The notes below the pieces were generated by a model. The model was given only the letters and a program-made list of their open reading frames with translations. It did not search any database and had not been told where the DNA came from. Positions 43,589 to 51,415 of a stretch of 64,000 bases of DNA are shown here, in pieces; within the stretch, counting starts at the first letter, position 1; the number at the start of each line of letters is the position of its first letter. This DNA comes from Streptomyces nitrosporeus (lineage in GTDB: Bacteria > Actinomycetota > Actinomycetes > Streptomycetales > Streptomycetaceae): positions 4,650,001-4,714,000 of the forward strand of contig NZ_CP023702.1 in NCBI RefSeq assembly GCF_008704555.1. The letters run 5' to 3'. A program made the translations under genes and the position numbers.

Positions 43589-44965
43589 ATGGATGTGGAC
43601 GATCTTGCATGGCAGGTGAGCAACTATCGCGGTCTACCCCCGAGAACGGTGCGTCTCCTGTTGGAGCACGGTCACCTGAATCTGGTTGCCCAGGCGGCAG
43701 TGGATCGTGGCGAGTGGTTCTGTGCCGAGGGGGCGGTAGAGGAGTTGTGCCAGGCGGGGGACTTCGGGCGCGCGCTTTCTGTGATGGAGCCGTTCGTCGT
43801 GGCGGGGTGGCGGGCTGCCTTGTATGCGAAGGCCGAGATCCTGCTCCGGACGGGTCGCAGGACGGAGGAGGCTTTGGATCTGGTACGTCCGGAGGAAGCC
43901 GGCCGAGCCTCTGTGACTGAGTGTCGTGATTTTGCTGAGGTGCTCGGCAAGGCAGGGCGCATCGACGAGGCCATCGAACTACTCGTCCCGCACCTCGACA
44001 AGTCGTGGCTCCTGTCCATTTTGGTGGGTATCACCGATGGGCAGGGTCGTGACGAGCGGGTGCTGGAGCTGATTGCCCCGCTCGCAGACCATGTACGTCA
44101 GGCCCGTGGCGAAGAACACCGGGACTACGCCTTGTCCGACGCTCAGGAGTTGCAGGCCCGTGTGCTGGAGCGGGCGGGCCGTGCTGATGAGGCAATCCGG
44201 ATCCTCGGCCAGGACATCGCTGGGCGCCGTTTCCTCGCTCAGAACACCCTAATCGCCTATGCCGAACTGCTGGCACGTCACGGGCGGCTCGAGGAGTTGC
44301 GCGAACTGGCCGGCGGCGGGGATGCGCGCACCGTCTTGGACATCTACGCGGGTGCGCTGCGCCATCATGGCCGGGTCGAAGAGGCCGAAGCCGTGATGAG
44401 AGACGCCATCGCCGCCGACGACTGGGTCGGGTACAGGGCGTGGCTTTCCTCGATGCTGCTGGCAGAAGGCCGGCTGGACGACGCGATCGTCGTCGCGGAG
44501 CCCGGCTTCGGCTGGTACGACTGCTCCAACCTCCTGGCACCACTCGTCCACCCGCTTCTCGACCGCCCCGAGGAACTGCTCTATCTGGTCGAGCACCCAA
44601 GGGTCGTGCCCCACCACGGTCACGAGGAGTTCCAGCACTGGTGGCGGGCCTGGGCACTCGCCGGCCTCGGCCGCGTCGACGAGGCGATCACCGTGGCCGG
44701 TCTTGACCGCCCCTGGACCGATCCCCGTATCGTCAAGGCCGACCTCCTCAGGCGGGCCGGCCGTCTTGACGACGCCGCCGATGAACTGCGGGCCCTGGGC
44801 ACGATCAAGGCACGTGAGGAACTGTGCGAGATCCTGGTCCTGCAAGGGCGGGCGGACGAGGCGATAGCCGTCCACCCCACAGTGGCGGAACAGCGCGCTG
44901 CCGAACCGAAGCCCGAGCCCGTCCCTCTCAGCGACAACGGGTACTCCCTGGAGCCACCTTTTTAG
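43589..44965 (+). CDS. tetratricopeptide-like repeat protein
   Basis: 458 aa built of degenerate ~34-residue helical repeats with recurring (L)AGRxDEAI motifs: LGKAGRIDEAIELL, LERAGRADEAIRIL, HHGRVEEAEAVM, AEGRLDDAIVVA, GLGRVDEAITVA, RAGRLDDAADEL and LQGRADEAIAVH. Such proteins are protein-binding scaffolds. No catalytic domain. Stands alone in the second half of the island; partners unknown. Confidence 0.85.
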   Translation: MDVDDLAWQVSNYRGLPPRTVRLLLEHGHLNLVAQAAVDRGEWFCAEGAVEELCQAGDFGRALSVMEPFVVAGWRAALYAKAEILLRTGRRTEEALDLVRPEEAGRASVTECRDFAEVLGKAGRIDEAIELLVPHLDKSWLLSILVGITDGQGRDERVLELIAPLADHVRQARGEEHRDYALSDAQELQARVLERAGRADEAIRILGQDIAGRRFLAQNTLIAYAELLARHGRLEELRELAGGGDARTVLDIYAGALRHHGRVEEAEAVMRDAIAADDWVGYRAWLSSMLLAEGRLDDAIVVAEPGFGWYDCSNLLAPLVHPLLDRPEELLYLVEHPRVVPHHGHEEFQHWWRAWALAGLGRVDEAITVAGLDRPWTDPRIVKADLLRRAGRLDDAADELRALGTIKAREELCEILVLQGRADEAIAVHPTVAEQRAAEPKPEPVPLSDNGYSLEPPF

Positions 44966-45044
44966 GGATTGCCCCTCGCTTCACACCCACATCAGGAGTG
45001 AGGCGAGGGCGACTGGGGCCTTGACCCCGGTTTCTGGACACGGG

Positions 45045-45595
45045 TTATGCGGCTTGCTTCAGCGTGGTTGACGTCGTTCGGTGCGCATGTGATTCGCGAT
45101 CGCCCAGCCAGTCAGACGCCGTGAGGCGAGGTCGATGACGGTGGCCAGATAGAGGAACCTGCCGCTCTCCAGGGGGAGGTAGGTGATGTCACCGACGTAC
45201 TTCGTGTTCGTTTCCCTCGCGGTGAAGTCGCGGCCGATCAGGTCCGGGGCCTTCGCCGCGGCCGGGTCCGCGACCGTGGTGCGGTGTCTTCGTCGCAGCC
45301 TCACGCCCGCCAGATCGATGCTCCGCATCACGCGTGCGACCCGCTTGTGGTTGACGCGCTCGCCGTCCTCGCGGAGCTCGGCGGTGATCCTGGGGACACC
45401 GTAGGTGCCGTCCGATTCCCGGTGCACGGCCCGTATCCGTGCGGCGAGATGGGCGTCGGTCGCCTGCCGGGCTGCCCGGCAGGCGGCGGTGCGGCGCCAG
45501 TAGCAGAAGCTGGAGCGGGCAATGCCCAGGATGGTGCACAGCCGCTTCACGCCGTAACGGCGCTGGTGGTCGGCGACGAACTGGAAGCGGTTCAC
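45045..45595 (-). pseudogene. IS3-family transposase OrfB, internal deletion
   Basis: GTG at 45595 overlaps the orfA stop. The N-terminal HTH_21 region and the first catalytic Asp region are present (YVGDITYLPLESGRFLYLATVIDLASRRLTGWAIANHMRTE). The reading then jumps to a short out-of-frame tail ending at 45059. The normal end, STTLKQAA, survives in another frame at 45045-45070. So ~110 residues with the second Asp and the Glu are missing: the product cannot be an active DDE transposase. Confidence 0.85.
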
Positions 45596-45897
45596 CAGCG
45601 CGTCTCCCCGGCGAAATACTTCGCCGCCTTCCGCAGGATCTCGCGCTCTTCCTCCAACTCGCGGATCTTCTTGCGCAGGGCCGCGTTCTGCGCCCCCAGC
45701 GCAGTGGGCGGCTCGACGGACGCCTCGGCCCGACGGCCCCGCGGCCGACTCGCACCGGCCGCCCTGACCCAGTTCCGCAACGTCTCCGGGTTCACCCCCA
45801 GATCAGCGGCGACCGGCCTGATCGTCGCTTCGGGCCGCGACTCGTACAGCGCGACAGCGTCCGCCTCGAACTGCGGCGGACAGTTCTTCATGACCAC
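45592..45897 (-). CDS. IS3-family transposase OrfA
   Basis: 101 aa. HTH (EADAVALYESRPEATIRPVAADLGVNPETLRNWVRAAG) and a leucine-zipper-like C-terminus (LGAQNAALRKKIRELEEEREILRKAAKYFAGE) typical of IS3 OrfA. Intact; ends overlapping orfB by 4 nt. Confidence 0.92.
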   Translation of the reverse strand: MVMKNCPPQFEADAVALYESRPEATIRPVAADLGVNPETLRNWVRAAGASRPRGRRAEASVEPPTALGAQNAALRKKIRELEEEREILRKAAKYFAGETRW

Positions 45898-45987
45898 GAG
45901 ATCTCCGTTCTCAGATCCTCAGGATCCAGTGTCTCGTGTGTCCAAGATCCGGGGTCAAGGCCCCATTTCGTCAGAAGTTTTAAAGCG

Positions 45988-46114
45988 CCCAGCTCTACGA
46001 GGGCACGAACCAGCTCCAGCGGTTCGTAATGGCCGCAACCTGCCGTGAGCGGCGGGGACCGCCCGGCTCCACGGCCGACGAGGCACTCCGGGAGGAGCGC
46101 CCCGCCGGTCGCCG
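45988..46114 (+). repeat. ACAD 3'-end repeat, copy 3 (eroded)
   Basis: Matches copy 1 at ~90% over the ACAD gene end (QLYEGTNQLQRFVMA) and into the terminator. A 1-bp deletion near 46032 removes the normal stop frame, and the terminator stem is damaged. Marks the right border of the island, 30 bp from the IS3 element. Confidence 0.8.
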
Positions 46115-46165
46115 TCCCGGCGGGTCGGTCCGGGACCGCGCGTACGGGGACGCCCGGGCCGGGGT

Positions 46166-46984
46166 TCAGGGGTGCCGGCGCCGGCGTGCGTCCCGGGGTG
46201 GCAGCGGTGGTTTCGAGGCGGGGAACCAGTCCATGCCGAAGCCGTAGGCGCGGTCGACCTGTTCGTGGATGATGACGTCCGGCCGGCCGGTGAACCAGCG
46301 GACCTCGCGGCACACCGTGACCCCCTCGGTGTCCGGGGTGACCAGGGCGATCGCACAGGCCACCGCGGACTGCGGGGAGTCGTCCAGCAGGATCCGGCAG
46401 CCGGGGTCGCCGGGGGCGGTCACCGTCACCGACGCGCCCAGGCGGCGGAAGTCGGCGGCGCCCTCGTAGATGTACACGAAGAAGAGCAGCCGTTCGAAGA
46501 GGGCGCCCCGGGCCAGGTCCACCCGCAGCGTCTCGCCGTCGGAGGAGTCCCCGGTCCGGTCGTCGTGGTCGAGGGAGATGTACGGCCATTCGGTCAGCGA
46601 GCCGTAGTCGTCGGCCAGGGCCTGCACCACGCGTGCCGTCCCGTCCCTGAACGCCACCAGACAGCACAGGTTGAGGTCCGCGCCCGCGTCGGGCAGCCAG
46701 TTCAGATTGGCCTGGAGCGTGCCGCGTCCGCCGAAGCGGGCGCGCGGTGCCCGGCCGGTGAGCAGGGGCGGGTGCTGCGGGGAGGGCTCCGCCCCGCCGG
46801 GCACCGGGGTGCGGACCGTCGCCGGGAGCCGCGGCGGCCCGGTCCGAGCCGGGGGCGGGGGTGGTTCCGTCCGGGCAGGGGGCGGGGGCGGTTCCGCCCG
46901 CGCCGGGTCCCGTGGTTCCGTCCCGGCCGGGGGCCGTGGCCCCCGGAGCCGGATCACGCCGCGCTTCCGGTCGTCCGTACTCAT
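46166..46984 (-). CDS. TerD-domain protein with proline-rich N-terminus
   Basis: 272 aa. Residues 1-80 are disordered and include tandem PPPPPARTEP units. The rest is a TerD/CABP-type domain: LQANLNWLPDAGADLNLCCLVAFRDG, SLDHDDRTGDSSDGETLRV (the acidic calcium-binding loop), LFFVYIYEGAADFRRLGASVTVTAPGDPGCRILLDD and a TPDTEGVTVCREVRWF end. TerD proteins bind Ca2+ and belong to tellurite/stress-response clusters. Divergent, across 221 bp, from the channel-TerY-P operon, with which it is probably functionally linked. Confidence 0.85.
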   Translation of the reverse strand: MSTDDRKRGVIRLRGPRPPAGTEPRDPARAEPPPPPARTEPPPPPARTGPPRLPATVRTPVPGGAEPSPQHPPLLTGRAPRARFGGRGTLQANLNWLPDAGADLNLCCLVAFRDGTARVVQALADDYGSLTEWPYISLDHDDRTGDSSDGETLRVDLARGALFERLLFFVYIYEGAADFRRLGASVTVTAPGDPGCRILLDDSPQSAVACAIALVTPDTEGVTVCREVRWFTGRPDVIIHEQVDRAYGFGMDWFPASKPPLPPRDARRRRHP

Positions 46985-47205
46985 GGCGGCCCCCCAGCCG
47001 ATACGTTCCGGTTCTGGAACAACGTCTGGATCCTAGCTCCGCCTGACGGGGTGTGGGATACGCTCGGCGGCCAGTGACACAGCGTACGTCCGGTGTCGCT
47101 GCACGGGGGCACGGTGTTCCGGCGCCGTCCGGAGCGCCGCTCCGGGCCGGGGTCCGGGGACGCGAGGCGGGGAGCCCCCTGGGGGTTCTCACATCAGGGA
47201 CAGAC

Positions 47206-48657
47206 ATGCCCGTAGCGAATCCGGTGGACCGTCACGAGGTCTCCAAACAGATCAGACAATTATCGGCCGAGGCCAGGCTGTCGTCCCGCCGGGACGAACT
47301 CGAATCCCTGGGCAAGGCGTTGGCGGCGAAGGACACGGCCTCCCTCGACTCCTGGGCGGAACTCGACCTGCTCCACTCCTTCGCACGCCCGGAGAGCATC
47401 ACCTCCGAAGTCCCCCCGGGCGACCGGCACAAGGCGTGGTCCTGGCTGGAAGCGGCCCTGGGCGCCCTGGTCTTCGTCCCCCTGCTGATGACCTGGTACG
47501 GCCTGACCCAGGCGTCCAGCGCCTACCAGGCACTGATCGGCGCGAACCCGAAGGCCGCGGCCCGGCCCTTCCTCCAGCTGTGGCAGAGCGGTTTCGAGGG
47601 GCACCTGTCCGGGGCCTTCACCTTCGGGCACGTGGCGACCGGCGCGACCACCGCCATCGCCCTGCTCTTCGCGCTCGTCCTGCTCCACGGCATCCGGCGC
47701 TCCTTGGTCACCCGCCGGGAGGAGGAGGCCGCGCATGACGCCGAGAAGCTGATGCGGCGCCTCGTCCCGGTGCTCACCCGGGCCCAACTCGTGCTGAACG
47801 CCCACAGGATGGCGTCACCGCAGCGGTTCGCGGCCGAGCTGACCCTGGCGGCGGACACACTGACCCGGCTCAGCGGCCGTGCGGCCGATGTCCAGAAGGA
47901 CCTCTCGTCGGCCGCCGAGGTCGTGGCCCAGGCGGTCGAACGCGCGGAAGGCCGCCTGGCCGGCGTCGACCACGCGGTACGCCCCCTGGAGGACGCCGCG
48001 GGCCGCATCGAGGAGGCCGTGCGGGGCAACGGCAAGGAGGTCGGCGCCGCGGTGGCCGACAGCGGTGCCATGGTGAGCCGGTCCCTGGAGGCGGCCCGGA
48101 TCACGAGCGGAGAGATCCGGGACGTACTCGACCGGGCGGGCGACCGGGTCGAGGACTCCGTCCTCATGCTCTCCGCCTCCCAGCGGTCCTTCACGACCGG
48201 GGTCGAGGTCGCGGCGGACGTCTCGTCGCAGGTGCTGGCGCGGCTCGGGGAGATCACCGAGGAATCCGCCCGGAGCATCGCCGAGTCCCAGGACGCGGTA
48301 CGGCGGCTGGCCGAGCACACCGAGGGGCTGCGCCGTGCCGCCGAGCGGCTCGGCCGGACCGCGGGCGTGCCGCCGGCGGTGCCGGCGCCTGCGGCGCCCG
48401 CGTCCTCCGCATGGCCTTCGTCACCGTCCGCGTCCTCCGCGCCGGCCACGTCCTCGACGGGCCCTCTGTACCCGACCGTTCCCCTGCCCGGCGACCGTCC
48501 CGATCCCGCGCCGCCGCTCCGGCCCCCCGAGGACGTCACGGTGACCCTGGCCAAGGGGCCGTCGGACGCCCCGCAGCCGTGGGACGCACGGCCCGAGGAC
48601 GGCGTACCGCGGGACGCGCCGCCCCAGGACACACCGCCCCGGGACGGCGCGCGGTGA
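47206..48657 (+). CDS. membrane protein with two TM helices and long helical tail (ZorA/MotA-like role inferred)
   Basis: 483 aa from ATG 47206 (AGGGA 5-6 nt upstream). Soluble helical head (1-75), TM1 ~79-101 (WLEAALGALVFVPLLMTWYG), external loop, TM2 ~143-163 (ATTAIALLFALVLLHGI). A ~260-residue amphipathic helical tail with methyl-accepting-protein-like heptads follows (ADVQKDLSSAAEVVAQAVER, SGEIRDVLDRAGDRVEDSV), then a Pro/Ala tail. Sequence similarity to MotA/ZorA is not evident by eye. The analogy rests on topology, the long tail and the coupled MotB-like gene (4-nt GTGA overlap). Confidence 0.7.
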   Translation: MPVANPVDRHEVSKQIRQLSAEARLSSRRDELESLGKALAAKDTASLDSWAELDLLHSFARPESITSEVPPGDRHKAWSWLEAALGALVFVPLLMTWYGLTQASSAYQALIGANPKAAARPFLQLWQSGFEGHLSGAFTFGHVATGATTAIALLFALVLLHGIRRSLVTRREEEAAHDAEKLMRRLVPVLTRAQLVLNAHRMASPQRFAAELTLAADTLTRLSGRAADVQKDLSSAAEVVAQAVERAEGRLAGVDHAVRPLEDAAGRIEEAVRGNGKEVGAAVADSGAMVSRSLEAARITSGEIRDVLDRAGDRVEDSVLMLSASQRSFTTGVEVAADVSSQVLARLGEITEESARSIAESQDAVRRLAEHTEGLRRAAERLGRTAGVPPAVPAPAAPASSAWPSSPSASSAPATSSTGPLYPTVPLPGDRPDPAPPLRPPEDVTVTLAKGPSDAPQPWDARPEDGVPRDAPPQDTPPRDGAR

Positions 48658-49133
48658 ACGCGCCCCGGTTCAACCCGATGCATCTCGCCGGGTGGCTCTT
48701 CGCCGATCTGCTGCTCGTGCTGGCCCTGGTCGCGATGGGGGACCGGGGCGACCCGCTGGCGGCCGCGGCCCGGCCGTCCGCCTCGCCCTCGGCCGAACCG
48801 GCACCGGCGAAGTCCAGGAAGCCGACCGGCCCCCGGGCCGTCCAGCAGAAACCGGTGAAGGTCTCGATCACCGCGGCCCCCGGCGACCGGCGCCGGATCG
48901 AGCAGCGGCTGCGCGCGGTGACGGCCCCGTACAAGGGGCGGCAGGCCGCCTTCGTCCTCACCTTCGGCCGCCATGCCGACCCGGGGGCCGGAGGCGCGTA
49001 CGCGCACGAGGTCAACTCACTGCTGAAGAAGGCGCGTCCGGGCATGTTCGAGGACACCACCACACGCGACTTCTGGAAGGGCGGGGCCTCCTCGGGCCAC
49101 GCCGACCTCGAAATCTACTTCTACACCTACTGA
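48654..49133 (+). CDS. MotB/ZorB-like single-helix membrane protein
   Basis: 159 aa. The N-terminal helix GWLFADLLLVLALVAMG places an Asp (Asp18) in the membrane, like the proton-carrying Asp in MotB and ZorB helices (consensus ADL). A Pro/Ala linker leads to an ~85-residue extracytoplasmic domain (KVSITAAPGDRRRIEQRL...AAFVLTFGRHADPGAGGAYAHEVNSLLKKA...DLEIYFYTY) that may be a reduced OmpA-like domain. Translationally coupled to the upstream membrane gene. Proton conduction is inferred. Confidence 0.7.
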   Translation: MNAPRFNPMHLAGWLFADLLLVLALVAMGDRGDPLAAAARPSASPSAEPAPAKSRKPTGPRAVQQKPVKVSITAAPGDRRRIEQRLRAVTAPYKGRQAAFVLTFGRHADPGAGGAYAHEVNSLLKKARPGMFEDTTTRDFWKGGASSGHADLEIYFYTY

Positions 49134-49160
49134 CACCGGCACCGACGGAGGTACGAGACC

Positions 49161-49826
49161 GTGCAGATCCTTCCTTTCTATCTGCTCTGCGACGAGTCGG
49201 GTTCGATGTCCGGCTCCCCGATAGACGCGATCAACAGCGCACTGCCCGAACTGCACCACGAGATCAGCACCAACCCGACGGTCGCGGACAAGACCAGGTT
49301 CTGCCTGATCGGTTTCTCCAGCAGCGCCAGCGTCCTCCAGCCCCTGGTGGACCTCAGCGACATCGACGAGGTCCCCGCGCTGGCGGCCGGAGGACTCACC
49401 TCGTACGGAGACGCCTTCCGCACCCTGCTGCGGTGCATTGAGGCGGATGTGGCGGCACTCAAGGCGGAAGGGCACGACGTCTACCGGCCGGTCGCCTTCT
49501 TCCTCTCCGACGGCATCCCCACCGACGAGGGCTGGGAACAGGCGCACAAGGAGCTGACCGAGTCGCCCTTCTGCCCGAAGATCATCGCGTTCGGGATCGG
49601 TGACGCGGAGGCGGCCACGATCGGTCAGGTCGCCACCTTCCGCGCCTTCATGCAGCAGGATGCCCATGTGTCTCCGGCGCAGGCGCTCCGCGAGTTCGCC
49701 TCCAGCCTGACCCGTTCCATCGTGCGGTCGGCCGGCAGCATGGCCGCCGACGGCGGCTCCGGCTTCACCCTCGCCGTGGACGAGACGGTGCCGGGCTTCT
49801 CCACCGTCTCCCTCGACAAGCTCTGA
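49161..49826 (+). CDS. TerY-type von Willebrand factor A protein
   Basis: 221 aa. Complete MIDAS: DxSxS at Asp11-Ser13-Ser15 (LLCDESGSMSG), Thr80 (GGLTSYGDAF) and Asp117 (FFLSDGIPTDEG). The overall layout (MQILPFYLLCDESGSM, KIIAFGIGDAEAATI) is that of TerY. It binds divalent metal and is thought to be the target or scaffold of the phosphatase and kinase encoded downstream. GTG 49161 with GGAGG 9 nt upstream. Confidence 0.9.
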   Translation: MQILPFYLLCDESGSMSGSPIDAINSALPELHHEISTNPTVADKTRFCLIGFSSSASVLQPLVDLSDIDEVPALAAGGLTSYGDAFRTLLRCIEADVAALKAEGHDVYRPVAFFLSDGIPTDEGWEQAHKELTESPFCPKIIAFGIGDAEAATIGQVATFRAFMQQDAHVSPAQALREFASSLTRSIVRSAGSMAADGGSGFTLAVDETVPGFSTVSLDKL

Positions 49827-49834
49827 GGACGGCC

Positions 49835-51415
49835 ATGCGGAACCAGAACCGGGACCAGGGGCAGAACCGGGACCAGGGCCAGAACAGGGACCGGGACCAG
49901 GGCCAGGACCGGCACCACGACAGCGATCCGCTGGAAGAGACCTGGCGCACGGCGGAACAGGTCGTGTCTCCCCCGGGGGACCGGCCGCCCGCCGGGCGGG
50001 ACGAGCCCGACCCCCTGTACGCCCGGCCGGAACAGCCGTACGGGCCCGCTGTCCGGCCCGACACGCGGCCGGAACAGCCCTGCATGCAGGCCGAGGAAAG
50101 GCTCTCCGCGCAGCCGGGACCCCGGTACGCGCAGTCGGCCGCCTCCACGGAGCAGTCGTACGCCCCGCCGGAACAGCCCTACGCGCCGCCGGAACAGCCC
50201 TACGCGCCGCCGGAGCAGTCCTACGCGCCGCCGGAGCAGTCCTACGCGCCGCCGGAGCAGTCCTACGCCCCGCCGGAGCAGTCCTACGCCCCGCCGGAGC
50301 AGTCCTACGCGCCGGTGGACCGGCCGGCGGCCGGGCCGCAGCCGTGGGACCACCGCGCCGGCCCCGCCGCCCCGGCCCGGACACCGGCCCCGGTCCCGGC
50401 GCAGGTGCCGCCCCTGGCCCAGGACCCGCCCCCGGCCCAGGACCCGCCCCCGGAAGCCGCGCCGGTGGACCGGCCGGGCGAACGCCTCGCCCGGCCACCG
50501 GAGTTGGGGGCCCCCTGGCACAGCGGGAACAAGCCCCCGATGTACCCGCCGGTGCCCCGGAAACTGCCCGCGGCGGGTACCGACCCGGCAGCCGCCGTGC
50601 TGCCCGACATCGTCGTGGACGGCGCGGAGTACGGGGCGCTCAGCGTGCGGGCCGCGTCGGTCCGGGGCGACTCCCACCGCTATCTGGGGGAGCCCCGGCA
50701 GGACGCCCTGTGCGTCACCCGCATCGGCGACCGCGACCGGGGGGAGCTGCTCCTCCTCGCCGTCGCCGACGGGGTGGGCTCCGCCGCCCGTTCGCACATC
50801 GGGTCCAACGAGGTGTGCCGGCTCGCGGCCGCCTATCTGGACCGTGCCGCGGAAGGGCTGTGCGCGGCCCTGGCGGCGGGCGACGGGGAGACTTTCGCGG
50901 ACACGGCGGACGCGGTGGTGGGCCGGATCGCCACACTGCTCACGGACCTCGCGGTACGCGGCTCCCACGACCCCGGCGACTACGCGACCACCCTGCGCGT
51001 GCTGCTGGTTCCGCTCGACCCGGCCGTCCGCATCCGCGGCTTCCTCGCCGTCGGCGACGGCGGTACGGCCCTGCTGCGTGAGGGCCGGTGGTACCTGGAC
51101 ATCACGGAGGAGGGGAGCGGACCGGGTACCGGTGTGATCGACACCCGTACGGACGCCCTGCCCTCCGCCCGCACGGCCTCGACGACCCTGCTCGGCCCGG
51201 CCGCCCCGGGTGACGTGCTCGTGGTCAGCACGGACGGCCTGTCCACCCCCCTCGCCGGGGAGCAGGAGATGCGTGACTTCCTCGCCACGGCCTGGGGCAG
51301 CGGCCAGGTACCCGGCCCCGCGGACTTCCTCTGGCAGGCGCAGTTCCGGGTGAAGTCCTACGACGACGACCGGAGCGCCGTCGTGCTGTGGGAGGCCCCG
51401 GATGAGCGAGCATGA
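49835..51415 (+). CDS. PP2C-family protein phosphatase with repetitive disordered N-terminus
   Basis: 526 aa. Residues 1-260 are disordered, with N/Q/D/R-rich NRDQGQ repeats at the start and seven (S/P)YAPPEQ heptapeptides at 108-156. The PP2C domain spans ~270-526: RQDAL (Asp290), AVADGVGSAARS (Asp312), RIRGFLAVGDGGTALL, VVSTDGLSTPL and the final metal Asp in DDRSAVVLW. It would dephosphorylate Ser/Thr on the TerY protein or kinase. Starts 8 nt after the vWA gene and overlaps the kinase gene by 14 nt. Confidence 0.9.
   Translation: MRNQNRDQGQNRDQGQNRDRDQGQDRHHDSDPLEETWRTAEQVVSPPGDRPPAGRDEPDPLYARPEQPYGPAVRPDTRPEQPCMQAEERLSAQPGPRYAQSAASTEQSYAPPEQPYAPPEQPYAPPEQSYAPPEQSYAPPEQSYAPPEQSYAPPEQSYAPVDRPAAGPQPWDHRAGPAAPARTPAPVPAQVPPLAQDPPPAQDPPPEAAPVDRPGERLARPPELGAPWHSGNKPPMYPPVPRKLPAAGTDPAAAVLPDIVVDGAEYGALSVRAASVRGDSHRYLGEPRQDALCVTRIGDRDRGELLLLAVADGVGSAARSHIGSNEVCRLAAAYLDRAAEGLCAALAAGDGETFADTADAVVGRIATLLTDLAVRGSHDPGDYATTLRVLLVPLDPAVRIRGFLAVGDGGTALLREGRWYLDITEEGSGPGTGVIDTRTDALPSARTASTTLLGPAAPGDVLVVSTDGLSTPLAGEQEMRDFLATAWGSGQVPGPADFLWQAQFRVKSYDDDRSAVVLWEAPDERA
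50156..50302 (+). repeat. seven in-frame 21-bp repeats in the PP2C gene
   Basis: Each unit encodes (S/P)YAPPEQ; units differ at a few third positions, an eighth is partial (SYAPVD). Likely length-variable between strains. Confidence 0.9.

Larger units (their letters stand above)
45021..45958 (-). mobile_element. IS3-family element, internally deleted (938 bp)
   Basis: Terminal inverted repeats at 45021-45041 and 45938-45958 match at 18 of 21 positions (both begin TTGACCCCGG read inward). GGCC flanks both ends, a plausible 4-bp target duplication. Contains orfA intact and orfB lacking its C-terminal part. With both ends intact, it could be mobilised by a complete relative. Confidence 0.85.

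Noticed and set aside
40018..46114. Integrative plasmid or prophage
   Set aside because: No integrase, excisionase, replication, transfer or phage structural gene is visible; only the repeated gene ends suggest insertion.
46166..46984. Tellurite resistance operon
   Set aside because: Only a single TerD-domain gene is present, without terA/B/C/Z; the neighbours are signalling proteins.
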